Part shown: positions 52,657 to 61,325 of the stretch, in pieces | Layout: every line of letters starts with the position of its first letter | How positions within the stretch are numbered: position 1 is the stretch's first letter | Assembly: GCF_001429765.1 (NCBI RefSeq) | Contig: NZ_LMJB01000008.1 | Coordinates: 126,835-190,834 of the forward strand | Source: Flavobacterium sp. Root901 | Lineage (GTDB): Bacteria; Bacteroidota; Bacteroidia; Flavobacteriales; Flavobacteriaceae | Direction of reading: 5' to 3' | Length of the DNA stretch: 64,000 nt | Program-made: the position numbers and the translations under genes | Notes under the pieces: generated by a model | Seen by the model: only the letters and a program-made list of their open reading frames with translations | The model's database searches: none | What the model was told of the DNA's origin: nothing

Positions 52657-54636
52657 ATGATGAGCAACTCAGAATTTGGAAGCATTTCATTTGATTTACC
52701 GAAAAATCAATCAAATGTAATCAAAGTAATAGGTGTAGGTGGAGGAGGAAGCAACGCTATTAATCACATGTTTAAGCAAGGTATTAAAGGTGTTGATTTT
52801 ATAGTTTGTAATACAGATTCACAAGCACTACAGAACAGTTCAGTGCCTAACAAAATTCAGTTAGGAGTAAATTTAACAGAAGGTCTTGGAGCAGGAGCAA
52901 ATCCTGACGTAGGACAGCAGTCTGCTATTGAAAGTATCGCCGACATTGAAAAAATGTTAGACCGCGGTACTAAAATGGTATTTATTACAGCTGGTATGGG
53001 TGGAGGAACCGGAACAGGTGCTGCTCCCGTTATCGCACAATTAGCAAAAGAAAGAGAAATCCTTACCGTTGGTATCGTAACAATTCCGTTTCAGTTTGAA
53101 GGGAAAGTACGTCAGGAGCAGGCACTTTTAGGAATCGAAAAATTACGCAAACAAGTAGACTCTTTAATTGTAATCAACAATAATAAATTAAGAGAAGTTT
53201 ACGGGAACCTTGGTTTTAAAGCAGGATTCTCAAAAGCAGATGAAGTTTTAGCAACAGCCTCAAGAGGTATTGCTGAAGTAATTACACACCACTATACTCA
53301 AAATATCGATTTACGCGATGCTAAAACAGTTTTGGCAAACAGCGGAACAGCTATTATGGGATCTGCTGTGGCAGAAGGAGAAAACAGAGCAAAAGATGCA
53401 ATTGTATCTGCATTAGATTCTCCATTATTAAATGATAATAAAATAACAGGAGCCAAAAACGTATTGTTGCTTATCGTTTCTGGATCTAACGAGATAACAC
53501 TTGACGAAATCGGAGAAATCAACGATCACATTCAGGCAGAAGCAGGTTATAATGCAAATATCATCATGGGGGTTGGAGAAGACGAAAGCCTTGGTGAAGC
53601 TATTGCCGTAACTATTATTGCTACTGGTTTTGATGTTGAACAACAAAACGAAATTGTTAATACAGAGCCTAAAAAAATCATTCATACGTTAGAAGATGAG
53701 CAGAGAAGTGTTCATAATTTAACAAACAGACCTCTTACCTCTTTTGATTTAAATGCAGAAACACCTGTAGCAAAATCTGAAGAAAAGGTTATTTTTGATT
53801 TAATGGAAGATACGGCTGCTCCCGTACAAGCGCCGGCTGTTACGGTAACGACACCAACAATTAATCAGGAAGAATTGGTTGTAATGTCTGAATTTATTAA
53901 AAATCTGGATGTAACTTTTGAAATCGTTTCACCAATTACTGATATCGATTTTAAAATTTCAACTCCGGCAGCACAAACAGTTCAGGAAGTAAAACCTGTA
54001 CAGCAAAGAACTTTTGAAAGAGAAGAACAAACAACTTTTTCATTTGATCTGCCTCTTTTTAAGTCTGAACCAGAAGTTAGAAAAGAGCCTGCTGCAGAAC
54101 AGGATAATAAGATCATGTTTGAATTGACAAACGAAACCCGTAACATAAAAGTAAACGATCCGGTTTCATTTGTGCCTGTAACAGAACTTTCTGAAAACGG
54201 AATTATTAAATATTCGCTGGAAGAATACATGGAAGTTGAAAATGATTTAATGACTTCTAAACCAGTTGAAAAGGTTGTTGAGGACGTTGTTCCGGAGGAA
54301 TTAAACATTACGTTGAAACCAAAAGTTGATTTTGCAAGTCAGCCGGATTTTACAACAACTTCTGAAGTTTCTCCATTAGAATTAACAATTGAGGAAACTT
54401 TACGTTTAAGAGCTGAAGAAAGAAGAAAGAAACTAAAAGAATTTAATTATAAATTTCACAATAACGTTTCAAGAATCGATGAGCTTGAAAAAGAGCCGGC
54501 TTACAAAAGATTAGGAATTGATTTGTCAAATTCTCAATCTAACAATACAAATTCGAGAATTTCGGTTGGAACAGATAGTAACAATGATTTGCAATTGCGT
54601 TCAAACAATTCATTTTTGCACGACAACGTAGATTAA
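52657..54636 (+). CDS. ftsZ: Tubulin-like cell-division GTPase FtsZ, long-tailed
   Basis: 659 residues, against 383 in E. coli. GTPase core at about 15-330 with GVGGGGSNAINHM, the tubulin signature GGGTGTG (115-121), and NNNKLREVYGNLGF. A disordered linker of about 280 residues follows. The conserved C-terminal peptide reads EPAYKR (about 613-618) and is followed by a further 41 polar residues ending NNSFLHDNVD, so the usual FtsA-binding peptide is not at the very end. A terminator follows. The start is doubled (ATG ATG). Confidence 0.97.
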   Translation: MMSNSEFGSISFDLPKNQSNVIKVIGVGGGGSNAINHMFKQGIKGVDFIVCNTDSQALQNSSVPNKIQLGVNLTEGLGAGANPDVGQQSAIESIADIEKMLDRGTKMVFITAGMGGGTGTGAAPVIAQLAKEREILTVGIVTIPFQFEGKVRQEQALLGIEKLRKQVDSLIVINNNKLREVYGNLGFKAGFSKADEVLATASRGIAEVITHHYTQNIDLRDAKTVLANSGTAIMGSAVAEGENRAKDAIVSALDSPLLNDNKITGAKNVLLLIVSGSNEITLDEIGEINDHIQAEAGYNANIIMGVGEDESLGEAIAVTIIATGFDVEQQNEIVNTEPKKIIHTLEDEQRSVHNLTNRPLTSFDLNAETPVAKSEEKVIFDLMEDTAAPVQAPAVTVTTPTINQEELVVMSEFIKNLDVTFEIVSPITDIDFKISTPAAQTVQEVKPVQQRTFEREEQTTFSFDLPLFKSEPEVRKEPAAEQDNKIMFELTNETRNIKVNDPVSFVPVTELSENGIIKYSLEEYMEVENDLMTSKPVEKVVEDVVPEELNITLKPKVDFASQPDFTTTSEVSPLELTIEETLRLRAEERRKKLKEFNYKFHNNVSRIDELEKEPAYKRLGIDLSNSQSNNTNSRISVGTDSNNDLQLRSNNSFLHDNVD

Positions 54637-54659
54637 TTTTTACAATCATAATATAGAAT

Positions 54660-54699
54660 AGCCCGAAAATTGGATTTAATTTTCGGGTTATTTTTTTTA
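54660..54699 (+). terminator. Terminator of the dcw cluster after ftsZ
   Basis: CCCGAAAATT (54662-54671) and AATTTTCGGG (54678-54687) form a perfect hairpin with a 6-nt loop and a long T run. Confidence 0.9.
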
Positions 54700-54837
54700 T
54701 CTTCGCACAGAATTTAGAAATTTGACTTCTTAACTTAACTTTTAAAGTTAATTCTGTTGTCAGTTTGAATGAAGTGGAAGACAACTTTCAATACAATATC
54801 AATTTTATAAGCAAAGCTTATTCAAATAAAAATAAAG

Positions 54838-55287
54838 ATGAGTTTACAAACAAAAATCATGGACGAGATTAAAACGGCCATGAAAGCAAAAGATACAGTA
54901 GCATTAGAAGCATTAAGAGCCGTTAAATCAGAATTATTATTGGCTTCTACCGCTTCAGGATCTAAAGAAGATTTAAAAGAAGACGAAGAAATTAAATTAC
55001 TTCAAAGATTAGTGAAGACCCGTAAAGAAAGCGCAAGAATCTTTACAGAACAAAATCGTCCTGATTTAGCTGAACCGGAATTAGCTCAGGTAGCAATAAT
55101 CGAGAAATTTTTACCAGCTCAGTTAAGCGAAGAAGAAGTAGAAGCTGTAATTGCAAAAATTATTGCAGAAACAGGAGCTTCAGGAATTGCTTCTATGGGA
55201 AAAGTTATGGGATTAGCCTCTGCACAATTAGGCGGAACTGCTGAAGGAAAAACTATTTCTACAATTGTAAAAAAGTTATTGTCTTAA
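54838..55287 (+). CDS. GatB/YqeY domain-containing protein
   Basis: 149 residues. The YqeY-like domain fills the protein: MDEIKTAMKAKDTVALEALR, LQRLVKTRKESARIFTEQNR, EKFLPAQLSEEEVEAVIAKI and MGKVMGLASAQLGGTAEGK. The fold resembles the tail of the GatB amidotransferase subunit, which binds tRNA; a role in tRNA amidation is not shown. It follows ftsZ by 201 bp beyond a terminator and has a TATCTTCG motif upstream, a near match to the -7 consensus. Confidence 0.93.
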   Translation: MSLQTKIMDEIKTAMKAKDTVALEALRAVKSELLLASTASGSKEDLKEDEEIKLLQRLVKTRKESARIFTEQNRPDLAEPELAQVAIIEKFLPAQLSEEEVEAVIAKIIAETGASGIASMGKVMGLASAQLGGTAEGKTISTIVKKLLS

Positions 55288-55299
55288 ATAATTTTAGAT

Positions 55300-55336
55300 T
55301 TTAGAGTTCAGATTTTAGATTAATCTGAATTCTAAA
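55300..55336. repeat. Inverted repeat after the YqeY gene
   Basis: Arms 55300-55314 (TTTAGAGTTCAGATT) and 55322-55336 pair with one mismatch. A terminator or processing hairpin between the YqeY gene and tRNA-Arg is likely. Similar TTTAGATT-rich palindromes are, as I recall, frequent in Flavobacterium intergenic DNA. Confidence 0.6.
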
Positions 55337-55357
55337 ATCATAAATCTAAAATAACCT

Positions 55358-55431
55358 GACCGCGTAGTTCAACTGGATAGAATATCAGATTTCGGCTCTG
55401 AGGGTTGGGGGTTCGAACCCCTCCGCGGTCA
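55358..55431 (+). tRNA. tRNA-Arg (anticodon TCG)
   Basis: 74-nt cloverleaf. Acceptor stem GACCGCG/CGCGGTC, anticodon stem TCAGA/TCTGA with loop TTTCGGC giving TCG, T arm GGGGG/CCCTC with TTCGAAC. Discriminator A, no encoded CCA. It decodes CGA. It lies between the YqeY gene and its own terminator. Confidence 0.93.
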
Positions 55432-55440
55432 CTATCAAAT

Positions 55441-55476
55441 TAAAAGCCTGCATAATATAATTTTGCAGGCTTTTTT
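55441..55476 (+). terminator. Terminator of tRNA-Arg
   Basis: AAAAGCCTGCA and TGCAGGCTTTT form a perfect hairpin with an 11-nt loop followed by T residues. Confidence 0.85.
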
Positions 55477-55553
55477 ATTGGTTTGAGAAAACTTTGTTAT
55501 ATTGAAACTTGAAATAGTATAAAACTTTAATCAATGACAAACAATAATTATTT

Positions 55554-55754
55554 ATGATGACACTAATTGCAATATTTTTTCCGTCCCTTTCTTTTTTATT
55601 AAGAGGTAAAATTTTTACTGCTATTATATGCTTAATTTTGCAGATTACTTTGATTGGCTGGATTCCTGCTTCAATTTGGGCTGTAATTTCTCTGCAGAAT
55701 TCAAGAGCAGATAAACGTAATGAAAAATTGATTAAGGCAATGAAAGCCAGGTAA
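55554..55754 (+). CDS. YqaE/Pmp3 family small membrane protein
   Basis: 66 residues (ATG ATG start; the second may be used). Two hydrophobic helices: LIAIFFPSLSFLLRGKIFTA then ICLILQITLIGWIPASIWAV, with the Pmp3-like QITLIGWIPASIWAV core, and a basic tail (RADKRNEKLIKAMKAR). Pmp3 homologues affect ion homeostasis in yeast and plants; the role in bacteria is not clear. It lies downstream of tRNA-Arg. Confidence 0.85.
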   Translation: MMTLIAIFFPSLSFLLRGKIFTAIICLILQITLIGWIPASIWAVISLQNSRADKRNEKLIKAMKAR

Positions 55755-55812
55755 ATAAACTTCTGTTTGCAAAGTTTTACTCTTAAGTGGCTGCACTCTC
55801 ACAACGTAATTA

Positions 55813-56004
55813 TTACTCAGTTCTTTTTTTAAGACCTTTAATTAGAACGATAATTGAAAAAACAAAAACAATTAAATATACAATCGCCAGTGCCGGTTTT
55901 TCAAATGTTAGTTTTTCAAAATCGAATTGCTTATACAGTGCTGCGCCTACAATGATAGCTATAATGCTAAAAGTAAATACTGGTACGTTATTTTTATTCT
56001 CCAT
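55813..56004 (-). CDS. Small two-helix membrane protein, unknown
   Basis: 63 residues: MENKNNVPVFTFSIIAIIVG, then a polar piece (KQFDFEKLTFEKP), then a second hydrophobic helix (IVYLIVFVFSIIVLIKG) and a basic end. The gene follows the RibD/DHFR-like gene on the same strand by 15 bp and has no competing ORF of better quality. No family recognised. Confidence 0.6.
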   Translation of the reverse strand: MENKNNVPVFTFSIIAIIVGAALYKQFDFEKLTFEKPALAIVYLIVFVFSIIVLIKGLKKRTE

Positions 56005-56019
56005 ATTTGGCTAAATGGG

Positions 56020-56622
56020 TTACTTAATAGTTTCTCCTGCATTTCCTGTTTGTACCTCTCCTGCACGTTTATAACTCGCTAAAATTACCCCGGTTGTGGT
56101 TACATTACTTTCAATTAATTCGAATCCTGAAGGATGTGCAGCATTATCAAAAAGTTTTTTCCCTTTGCCAAGCAGCAACGGATGAATTTTTAATCGGAGT
56201 TCATCTACCAGATCATTTTTAAGAAGTAAGTGGATAAGTTCACTGCTTCCCCATACCTGAATATCCAAACCTTCAGAATCTTTTAGTTTTTTTATGTCAG
56301 CCAGGGTTTTTATGAAAGTAGAATTTTTCCAATCTGATTTTTTTCTGGTCCTGGAGAGAACATATTTATTACCTTCATTAATTCCAGGCCAAAATTCTGT
56401 GTTTTTAGGCCAGTAATCTTCCCATATTTCAAAAGTTTTTCTTCCCAAAAGATAATCTGCGGGTTTAAGTTCGTTTTGTACAGCCTTACTGTAAGCTTCA
56501 TCACCAAAAGGTGCTGTCCAGCCACCAAATTTAAAGTCGTCTGTTTTGTCTTCTTCCGGGCCGCCGGGAGCCTGCATTACGCCATCTAACGAAATCATAG
56601 ATAAAACAATTATTTTTCTCAT
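56020..56622 (-). CDS. Dihydrofolate reductase-like (RibD C-terminal domain) protein
   Basis: 200 residues. RibD_C/DHFR-like fold: MRKIIVLSMISLDGVMQAPG at the N-terminus, LGRKTFEIWEDYWPK, IQVWGSSELIHLLLKNDLVD and LLLGKGKKLFD. Stand-alone members are NADPH-binding reductases of unknown substrate in many bacteria. It is not a true folA, which is shorter and ordered differently. It precedes a small membrane-protein gene. Confidence 0.9.
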   Translation of the reverse strand: MRKIIVLSMISLDGVMQAPGGPEEDKTDDFKFGGWTAPFGDEAYSKAVQNELKPADYLLGRKTFEIWEDYWPKNTEFWPGINEGNKYVLSRTRKKSDWKNSTFIKTLADIKKLKDSEGLDIQVWGSSELIHLLLKNDLVDELRLKIHPLLLGKGKKLFDNAAHPSGFELIESNVTTTGVILASYKRAGEVQTGNAGETIK

Positions 56623-56683
56623 AGTAATATGTTTTATGATTAGTATAAATTAAAGAAGAATGTGAGGTATAAATATTTATAAC

Positions 56684-57538
56684 TTATAATTTAGCCTGTT
56701 CAGTCGTTATCATATCATAAAGCTTCTCATTTTTAAAATTCTCCTTCAATAAATATATTAAAGGAACGGTCGGGCTTTTTGGATATTTTGCTATAAAGCG
56801 GTCAAATTCCTTTATGTTTTCCGGATAGATATATTTTTCATCTGCTGCTTTTTCAAAAGTTGGCGTATTATCCTGACCTATTAAATAATCCATTTGATAA
56901 CGTTTGTATTCGTCTTTTACGGAATTGATCAATTTTGAATCCGGATATTTGGTCATAAAATTTTCCCACGAAATTATTCTGTCGCCTAAATCCTTAAAAG
57001 TGATAATAAGTCCTGCATCTGCAGAATATAAGGATTTGTTTTCTTCACTTTTCAGGTATAAATAATCTTTGTAGTCTTTCGTCACGTAATCTTTAAAGAT
57101 GTTGTAATAGAAATCATTTTTTGTTGTGATTTCGACATAGCCTTCACCAATTTCTTCTATTTCTAATTGATACTTTGAAAGTTTTTCTTCAAAAAGTTTC
57201 ACATTTTTTTGGTCGACTGTATTTTCACTGTAGAAATTATCCAGTATAGCAGCTTGTTTTTCTTCTATTTTATGAAGAAGATAACCATTTTCCTCAAAAT
57301 ATTTTTCATATAATGCATTAGCATCTTTATCAGATATTGACTTTAATTTGAGAATAACTTCGTTTTTGTTTTTAGAAAACAACTCCAATAACTCTAAATC
57401 TGACAGCTTTGTTGTGGTAGAATCTTCAATTTTGATGCTGTCATTTTTAATGGCTTTTTTATCTAAAGCTGGTTTTTTAGTTTGATTACAGGAAGAAAAT
57501 AAAACTGCGAAAGTTATGGCTATAAAGATTTTTCTCAT
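56684..57538 (-). CDS. Hypothetical lipoprotein with helical repeats
   Basis: 284 residues. Lipobox FSSC (Cys17) after MRKIFIAITFAVLF. The mature protein is Lys/Glu/Tyr-rich, mostly helical by composition, with repeated aromatic-x-K patterns (FKDYVTKDYKDYLYLKSEEN, KYPDSKLINSVKDEYKRYQM, KYPKSPTVPLIYLLKENFKN) that recall tetratricopeptide-like scaffolds. No enzymatic motif. It stands alone on the minus strand. Confidence 0.75.
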   Translation of the reverse strand: MRKIFIAITFAVLFSSCNQTKKPALDKKAIKNDSIKIEDSTTTKLSDLELLELFSKNKNEVILKLKSISDKDANALYEKYFEENGYLLHKIEEKQAAILDNFYSENTVDQKNVKLFEEKLSKYQLEIEEIGEGYVEITTKNDFYYNIFKDYVTKDYKDYLYLKSEENKSLYSADAGLIITFKDLGDRIISWENFMTKYPDSKLINSVKDEYKRYQMDYLIGQDNTPTFEKAADEKYIYPENIKEFDRFIAKYPKSPTVPLIYLLKENFKNEKLYDMITTEQAKL

Positions 57539-57596
57539 GACTAAATTTGGTTTGTTTCGCTAATATATAAAATTATTCCGCACTATTTTTAATCAT

Positions 57597-57638
57597 AAAA
57601 AAAGGACAAAAAATAAATCATTAATTGTCCTTTTCACT
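57597..57638 (-). terminator. Terminator of the alpha/beta hydrolase at 57663
   Basis: AAAGGACAA (57601-57609) and TTGTCCTTT (57625-57633) pair; on the minus strand the hairpin is followed by T residues. Confidence 0.75.
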
Positions 57639-57662
57639 TTCTAAATTTAAATTTCCGGAAAT

Positions 57663-58511
57663 CTATTTCGTGTTCTGTAGAAAATTATCAATGTAATTTA
57701 CTACCAGTGGAATATGTTGGTGCTGAGGAGCATGCCCTGTTTTTGGCAGCACAATTAGCTGTGATGTTGGAAGCTGTTTGGTCAGCGTATACCAATTTTC
57801 TACATCAAAACTAATATCATGATCTCCGGAAATAATTAATATAGGTGTTTTGGTTGTTTTTAATTTTTCTCTAAAATTGTCTTTATCTGCAACAGCACCT
57901 TCGCCTCCTGAAAAATACAATTGAAAAACTTCCATAGTTGAAGGTATCTTAGATACGTCAATTCTTTTTGCAATTCGATCATGAGAAGCTTTTGCGGCTA
58001 TTTTGCTTTGTTCAGATTCAGGTTCGAAAAACAAAATAATTTCATCATTAAAATCATTAATTGGTTTTAAAGCATGATCAAGAAAAGCCTGTTCCAGCGG
58101 GACAACTCTTTCACCAACCGGACCTGTGCCAAGCAATATGGTATGCGTGGCAAGTTCTGGATATAAAAATGTTGCGGCCTGCGTTACTAATCCGCCGTAG
58201 GACCAGCCCATTAAAGCTGCTTTTTCTATTTTCAGGTAATCGGCCAGATCTTTTACATCTTTGGCTACTTCTTTAATATCGGTTGGTAATTTTCCGGTTG
58301 AATAACCAATTCCCGAATAATCAAAAGTAACAACCTGATATTTTTCTGCAAGTAAATCCAGAAATAAAGGATCCCATGTATCAAGTGTTCCTCTGAATCG
58401 GTTAATTAAAATAATGGAATTTCCCTGGCCAATTGATCGGTAAGCGATTTTTCGATCAGAAAAATCAGCAAATTTAGTTTCCGAATTTGAAGCATCTATT
58501 TTAGTACTCAT
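57663..58511 (-). CDS. Alpha/beta hydrolase
   Basis: 282 residues. Oxyanion region IILINRFRGTLDTWDP (the usual His-Gly replaced by Arg-Phe), nucleophile elbow MGWSYGGLV, Asp in ISGDHDISFD and His in TGHAPQHQH. Without a signal peptide it is cytoplasmic. The atypical oxyanion loop is worth noting. The specific ester or halide substrate is unknown. Confidence 0.9.
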   Translation of the reverse strand: MSTKIDASNSETKFADFSDRKIAYRSIGQGNSIILINRFRGTLDTWDPLFLDLLAEKYQVVTFDYSGIGYSTGKLPTDIKEVAKDVKDLADYLKIEKAALMGWSYGGLVTQAATFLYPELATHTILLGTGPVGERVVPLEQAFLDHALKPINDFNDEIILFFEPESEQSKIAAKASHDRIAKRIDVSKIPSTMEVFQLYFSGGEGAVADKDNFREKLKTTKTPILIISGDHDISFDVENWYTLTKQLPTSQLIVLPKTGHAPQHQHIPLVVNYIDNFLQNTK

Positions 58512-58660
58512 TGCTTTAAGTTTTTGGTTAATAATGAATTAATAAAACAATTTTAATGCCTTTAAATAAAGATTTGAAAAATCAGCCTTTGGAGAAAAAA
58601 TGAAATATTTACTGTTTTTATTTCGCTAAAAAAGAAACATTTTACGAAATACCGAGAATA

Positions 58661-59341
58661 TTATAAGTCGATCGTATCTCCAATTTTAGGCAGATAAAGA
58701 TTCAGGTCTGCATTCTTAAAATCGGTTAAAGCTTTTTGATGATCCATCATAATGAAGCCAAAAGTATCGTAATGGACGCCTAAAATTTTATTGGTTTCAA
58801 CAAGTTTTGATGCTTCAATTGCTTCTTCAATTCCCATTGTTAATCCGTCACCAATTGGAAAAACGGCAAAATCCAGTTTAGTAAATTTCGTAATCAGTTT
58901 CATGTCTAAAGTCAGTGCTGTATCTCCGCTGTAATAAAAATTTCCATCTGTGGTTGTCAGGACAAAACCAGTTGCAATACCGCCGTAACTTCCGTCCATA
59001 AAACTGCTCGGATGTTGTGCAATTACACATTTTACTGTTCCAAAATCGAAGCTGAATTTTCCGCCCGGATTGATTGGATGCGCATTTTCGATTCCGTTTT
59101 TTAAAAGCCAGTTGTAGATTTCAAAATTCCCAAGTACTTTCGCGCCCGTGTTTTTTGCAATTCTTTCGACATCGAGAATATGATCATAATGTGCGTGAGA
59201 AATAAAAATGTAATCGGCTTTTATTTCGTCGACATTGATATCTTTTGCTAATTCGTTTGGAGTAATAAAAGGATCAAACAAAAGGTGTTTTCCATTAGCA
59301 TACACAGAAAAACAAGAATGGCCGTAGTACGTTACTTTCAT
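58661..59341 (-). CDS. Metal-dependent hydrolase (UPF0173, MBL fold)
   Basis: 226 residues. Metallo-beta-lactamase fold with FISHAHYDHILD (H-x-H-x-D-H zinc motif), then QHPSS, YSGDTALTLDM and VHYDTFGFIMMD. Begins MKVTYYGHSCFSVY, the normal opening of the UPF0173 family. Family proteins may act on acylhomoserine lactones or other small substrates; not fixed here. It is monocistronic. Confidence 0.93.
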   Translation of the reverse strand: MKVTYYGHSCFSVYANGKHLLFDPFITPNELAKDINVDEIKADYIFISHAHYDHILDVERIAKNTGAKVLGNFEIYNWLLKNGIENAHPINPGGKFSFDFGTVKCVIAQHPSSFMDGSYGGIATGFVLTTTDGNFYYSGDTALTLDMKLITKFTKLDFAVFPIGDGLTMGIEEAIEASKLVETNKILGVHYDTFGFIMMDHQKALTDFKNADLNLYLPKIGDTIDL

Positions 59342-59413
59342 GATATTTAAATTTTGAAATTAATAATAGTTTAATTTTTTAAGCCAAAAAACATACCAGC
59401 AGAATTAGGTATT

Positions 59414-60160
59414 TTATTCTTCAAATATTTTTTCAGTATCTAACGGATTGTTTTCCTGATATAATTTTTGACCAATTTTGCCCTGATCTCCCAAAACACG
59501 TCCTTTTATAAGCCACGCTGTTCCAAAGGCAAAAAGTGCCAGCGCCTCAAACACTAAAGTTGAGTAAGAAAACAGTTTTAAAGACTCTGAGACAGGAACC
59601 AGAACCACTGAAGCCAGAATAATATAACCACAGGCTCTGTAAATATTATTTTCGTGTAAAATACTTTTAGGTTCTCTGGGATCTTTTTCCTGACCAATTG
59701 TAAAAACATGAATTGCGAGTAAAGCCAGGATCAAAAAAAGCATGGCAGCAAACCCATAATGAAGCCAGCCGAGCCATTTTGCAGTTGAAGGAATAATGGT
59801 ATAGATTTTTTGTGATATCTCTTCGGGATTTGTCGGGACGAGCGCAACGCCCAGCGCCATGATTCCGGCAACGTTTGTTAGTAAATTGTCATTTTTCCAA
59901 ATTGATTTATTGCCGTGGCCTTTGTACCGAATTAAAAATAAACCTACGGCACATAAAGTTCCGGTAAAAATTTCCCGCAGGTTTGTATAGTAAAAATGAC
60001 TTATTGAAGGCTGCGTTTTGGTTTGAAAAAAAGGGATTAAAGAAAATCCAACCAATAATATGGGCAGTAAAAATCCTAAATAGCCAATAGCACGCCTGAT
60101 TCTTCTGTAAGTGAAAATATCATAGCTTTCAATTTTTATTTCCTGAGTATTTATTTTCAT
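59414..60160 (-). CDS. Six-helix membrane protein, unknown
   Basis: 248 residues with about six membrane helices (near 26-46, 60-80, 93-110, 130-155, 178-197, 200-225). Conserved-looking loops are FYTNLREIFTGTLCAVGLFL and GKGHGN-type basic turns. No known domain is recognised with confidence; it somewhat resembles DUF998-like proteins. It lies in a run of minus-strand single genes. Confidence 0.75.
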   Translation of the reverse strand: MKINTQEIKIESYDIFTYRRIRRAIGYLGFLLPILLVGFSLIPFFQTKTQPSISHFYYTNLREIFTGTLCAVGLFLIRYKGHGNKSIWKNDNLLTNVAGIMALGVALVPTNPEEISQKIYTIIPSTAKWLGWLHYGFAAMLFLILALLAIHVFTIGQEKDPREPKSILHENNIYRACGYIILASVVLVPVSESLKLFSYSTLVFEALALFAFGTAWLIKGRVLGDQGKIGQKLYQENNPLDTEKIFEE

Positions 60161-60269
60161 AACTTTTTATTTTTTGAAGAATAAAGTTATGACATTTTAA
60201 ATTACTGAAAATTAATTATTTAATGAATATTTTGTATGATAAGATTTTTTCTGAATTAAAAAAAGGAAA

Positions 60270-60734
60270 TTATTTTCTCGAAAACAAATTCTCTACAACC
60301 CAGGCCGGACCAATTAATAAAAACTGAAGATCTTTTAAGAATGAAGGTTTTTTACCTTCGATATTATGTCCGTAAAACTGGCCTATCCAGGCAATTACAA
60401 ATACGCCGATTGAAAATATCCATAAAGGAAAAACCTGGCCTATGTAATAATTTATAACTAAACAAATTGCGGAAAAAATGGCAATTTTAACAGCCATTGC
60501 AATTGATAATCTGATATAGAAAACGAGAACAAAAAGCAAAACTACAAAAGCCCAGTTTTCGATAATGGGTAAATTCAGTTTTAGAGTATCCGCAATTATA
60601 TTACTCGGAATACTCATTAATAAACCGACGATTGAAAAGTAGATTGCCGGCACGCAAATGTAATGTATCGCTTTGTTTTTTGGGTTTTGATGACTTGCGG
60701 CATATTCTGCAAACCATTGGTCTAATGTTCTCAT
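60270..60734 (-). CDS. Mpo1-like (DUF962) membrane protein
   Basis: 154 residues with about four membrane helices. The family is fixed by the N-terminal block YAASHQNPKNKAIHYICVPA and the C-terminal GHNIEGKKPSFLKDLQFLLI followed by GPAWVVE. The yeast member Mpo1 is an Fe(II)-dependent dioxygenase in 2-hydroxy fatty-acid degradation; His residues of HQNPKNKAIHY and GHNIEGK are the likely iron ligands here. The bacterial role is inferred by homology. Confidence 0.9.
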   Translation of the reverse strand: MRTLDQWFAEYAASHQNPKNKAIHYICVPAIYFSIVGLLMSIPSNIIADTLKLNLPIIENWAFVVLLFVLVFYIRLSIAMAVKIAIFSAICLVINYYIGQVFPLWIFSIGVFVIAWIGQFYGHNIEGKKPSFLKDLQFLLIGPAWVVENLFSRK

Positions 60735-60780
60735 TTTTGTGGTTTTAAGGTTAGTTAGCGTAAATCTAATAAATTTTTCT

Positions 60781-61296
60781 TTAGGTTTTACCGTGCTGTA
60801 TTTTCATGATTTGATCCACAATAGAAATGGCTTTTTCAAATGTTATCCCGTTTTGCTGATCGATTGTCAAAGGATGATTTTCTTCGATCAGTTTTATTTC
60901 GGGAATCAATCCTAAATTTTGTTCAATGGCAATACTTTTTAATGATATTGTTTTGCCATAAGTAGGTACATCTGTCTGCATCCAGCCAAAATAAGGTTCC
61001 TGATTTATCCTCTCCGGATCTTCCCATAGATCCATTCGCAGGCAGAAATTGTCTTCGCTGATTGTTGTCCAAACATTAAAAACTAAATCTTCATGGTAAT
61101 CAATTATCGGAATTGTTAATCTTCCGCGATGAAAAAAATGTTCTTCATCAATATAACACCAGCTTTCCCCATATTCAATTCGTTGTTCCCTTTCATCAGG
61201 TAGAACAGAAAAATAATATGCCGGAAATTCACTTCCAAAACATAGCGGCATTTCATCAAAAATTTCTCCGCAGCAGGAACATTTATAATGGTACAT
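60781..61296 (-). CDS. DUF2199 domain protein
   Basis: 171 residues. The N-terminus holds CSCCGEIFDEMPLCFGSE (three Cys, possible metal site) followed by CYIDEEHFFHRGRLTIPIID and LRMDLWEDPERINQEPYFGW, the pattern of DUF2199. Function unknown. It starts 30 bp downstream of the DUF3754 gene on the same strand, so likely in one unit with it. Confidence 0.88.
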   Translation of the reverse strand: MYHYKCSCCGEIFDEMPLCFGSEFPAYYFSVLPDEREQRIEYGESWCYIDEEHFFHRGRLTIPIIDYHEDLVFNVWTTISEDNFCLRMDLWEDPERINQEPYFGWMQTDVPTYGKTISLKSIAIEQNLGLIPEIKLIEENHPLTIDQQNGITFEKAISIVDQIMKIQHGKT

Positions 61297-61325
61297 TTTT
61301 GGTTTTTTAGGTAAAATAATGCGAA

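Noticed and set aside
53428..53685. Minus-strand frames inside ftsZ and other dcw genes
   Set aside because: They are shadows of strongly conserved plus-strand genes and show no motif or start context of their own.
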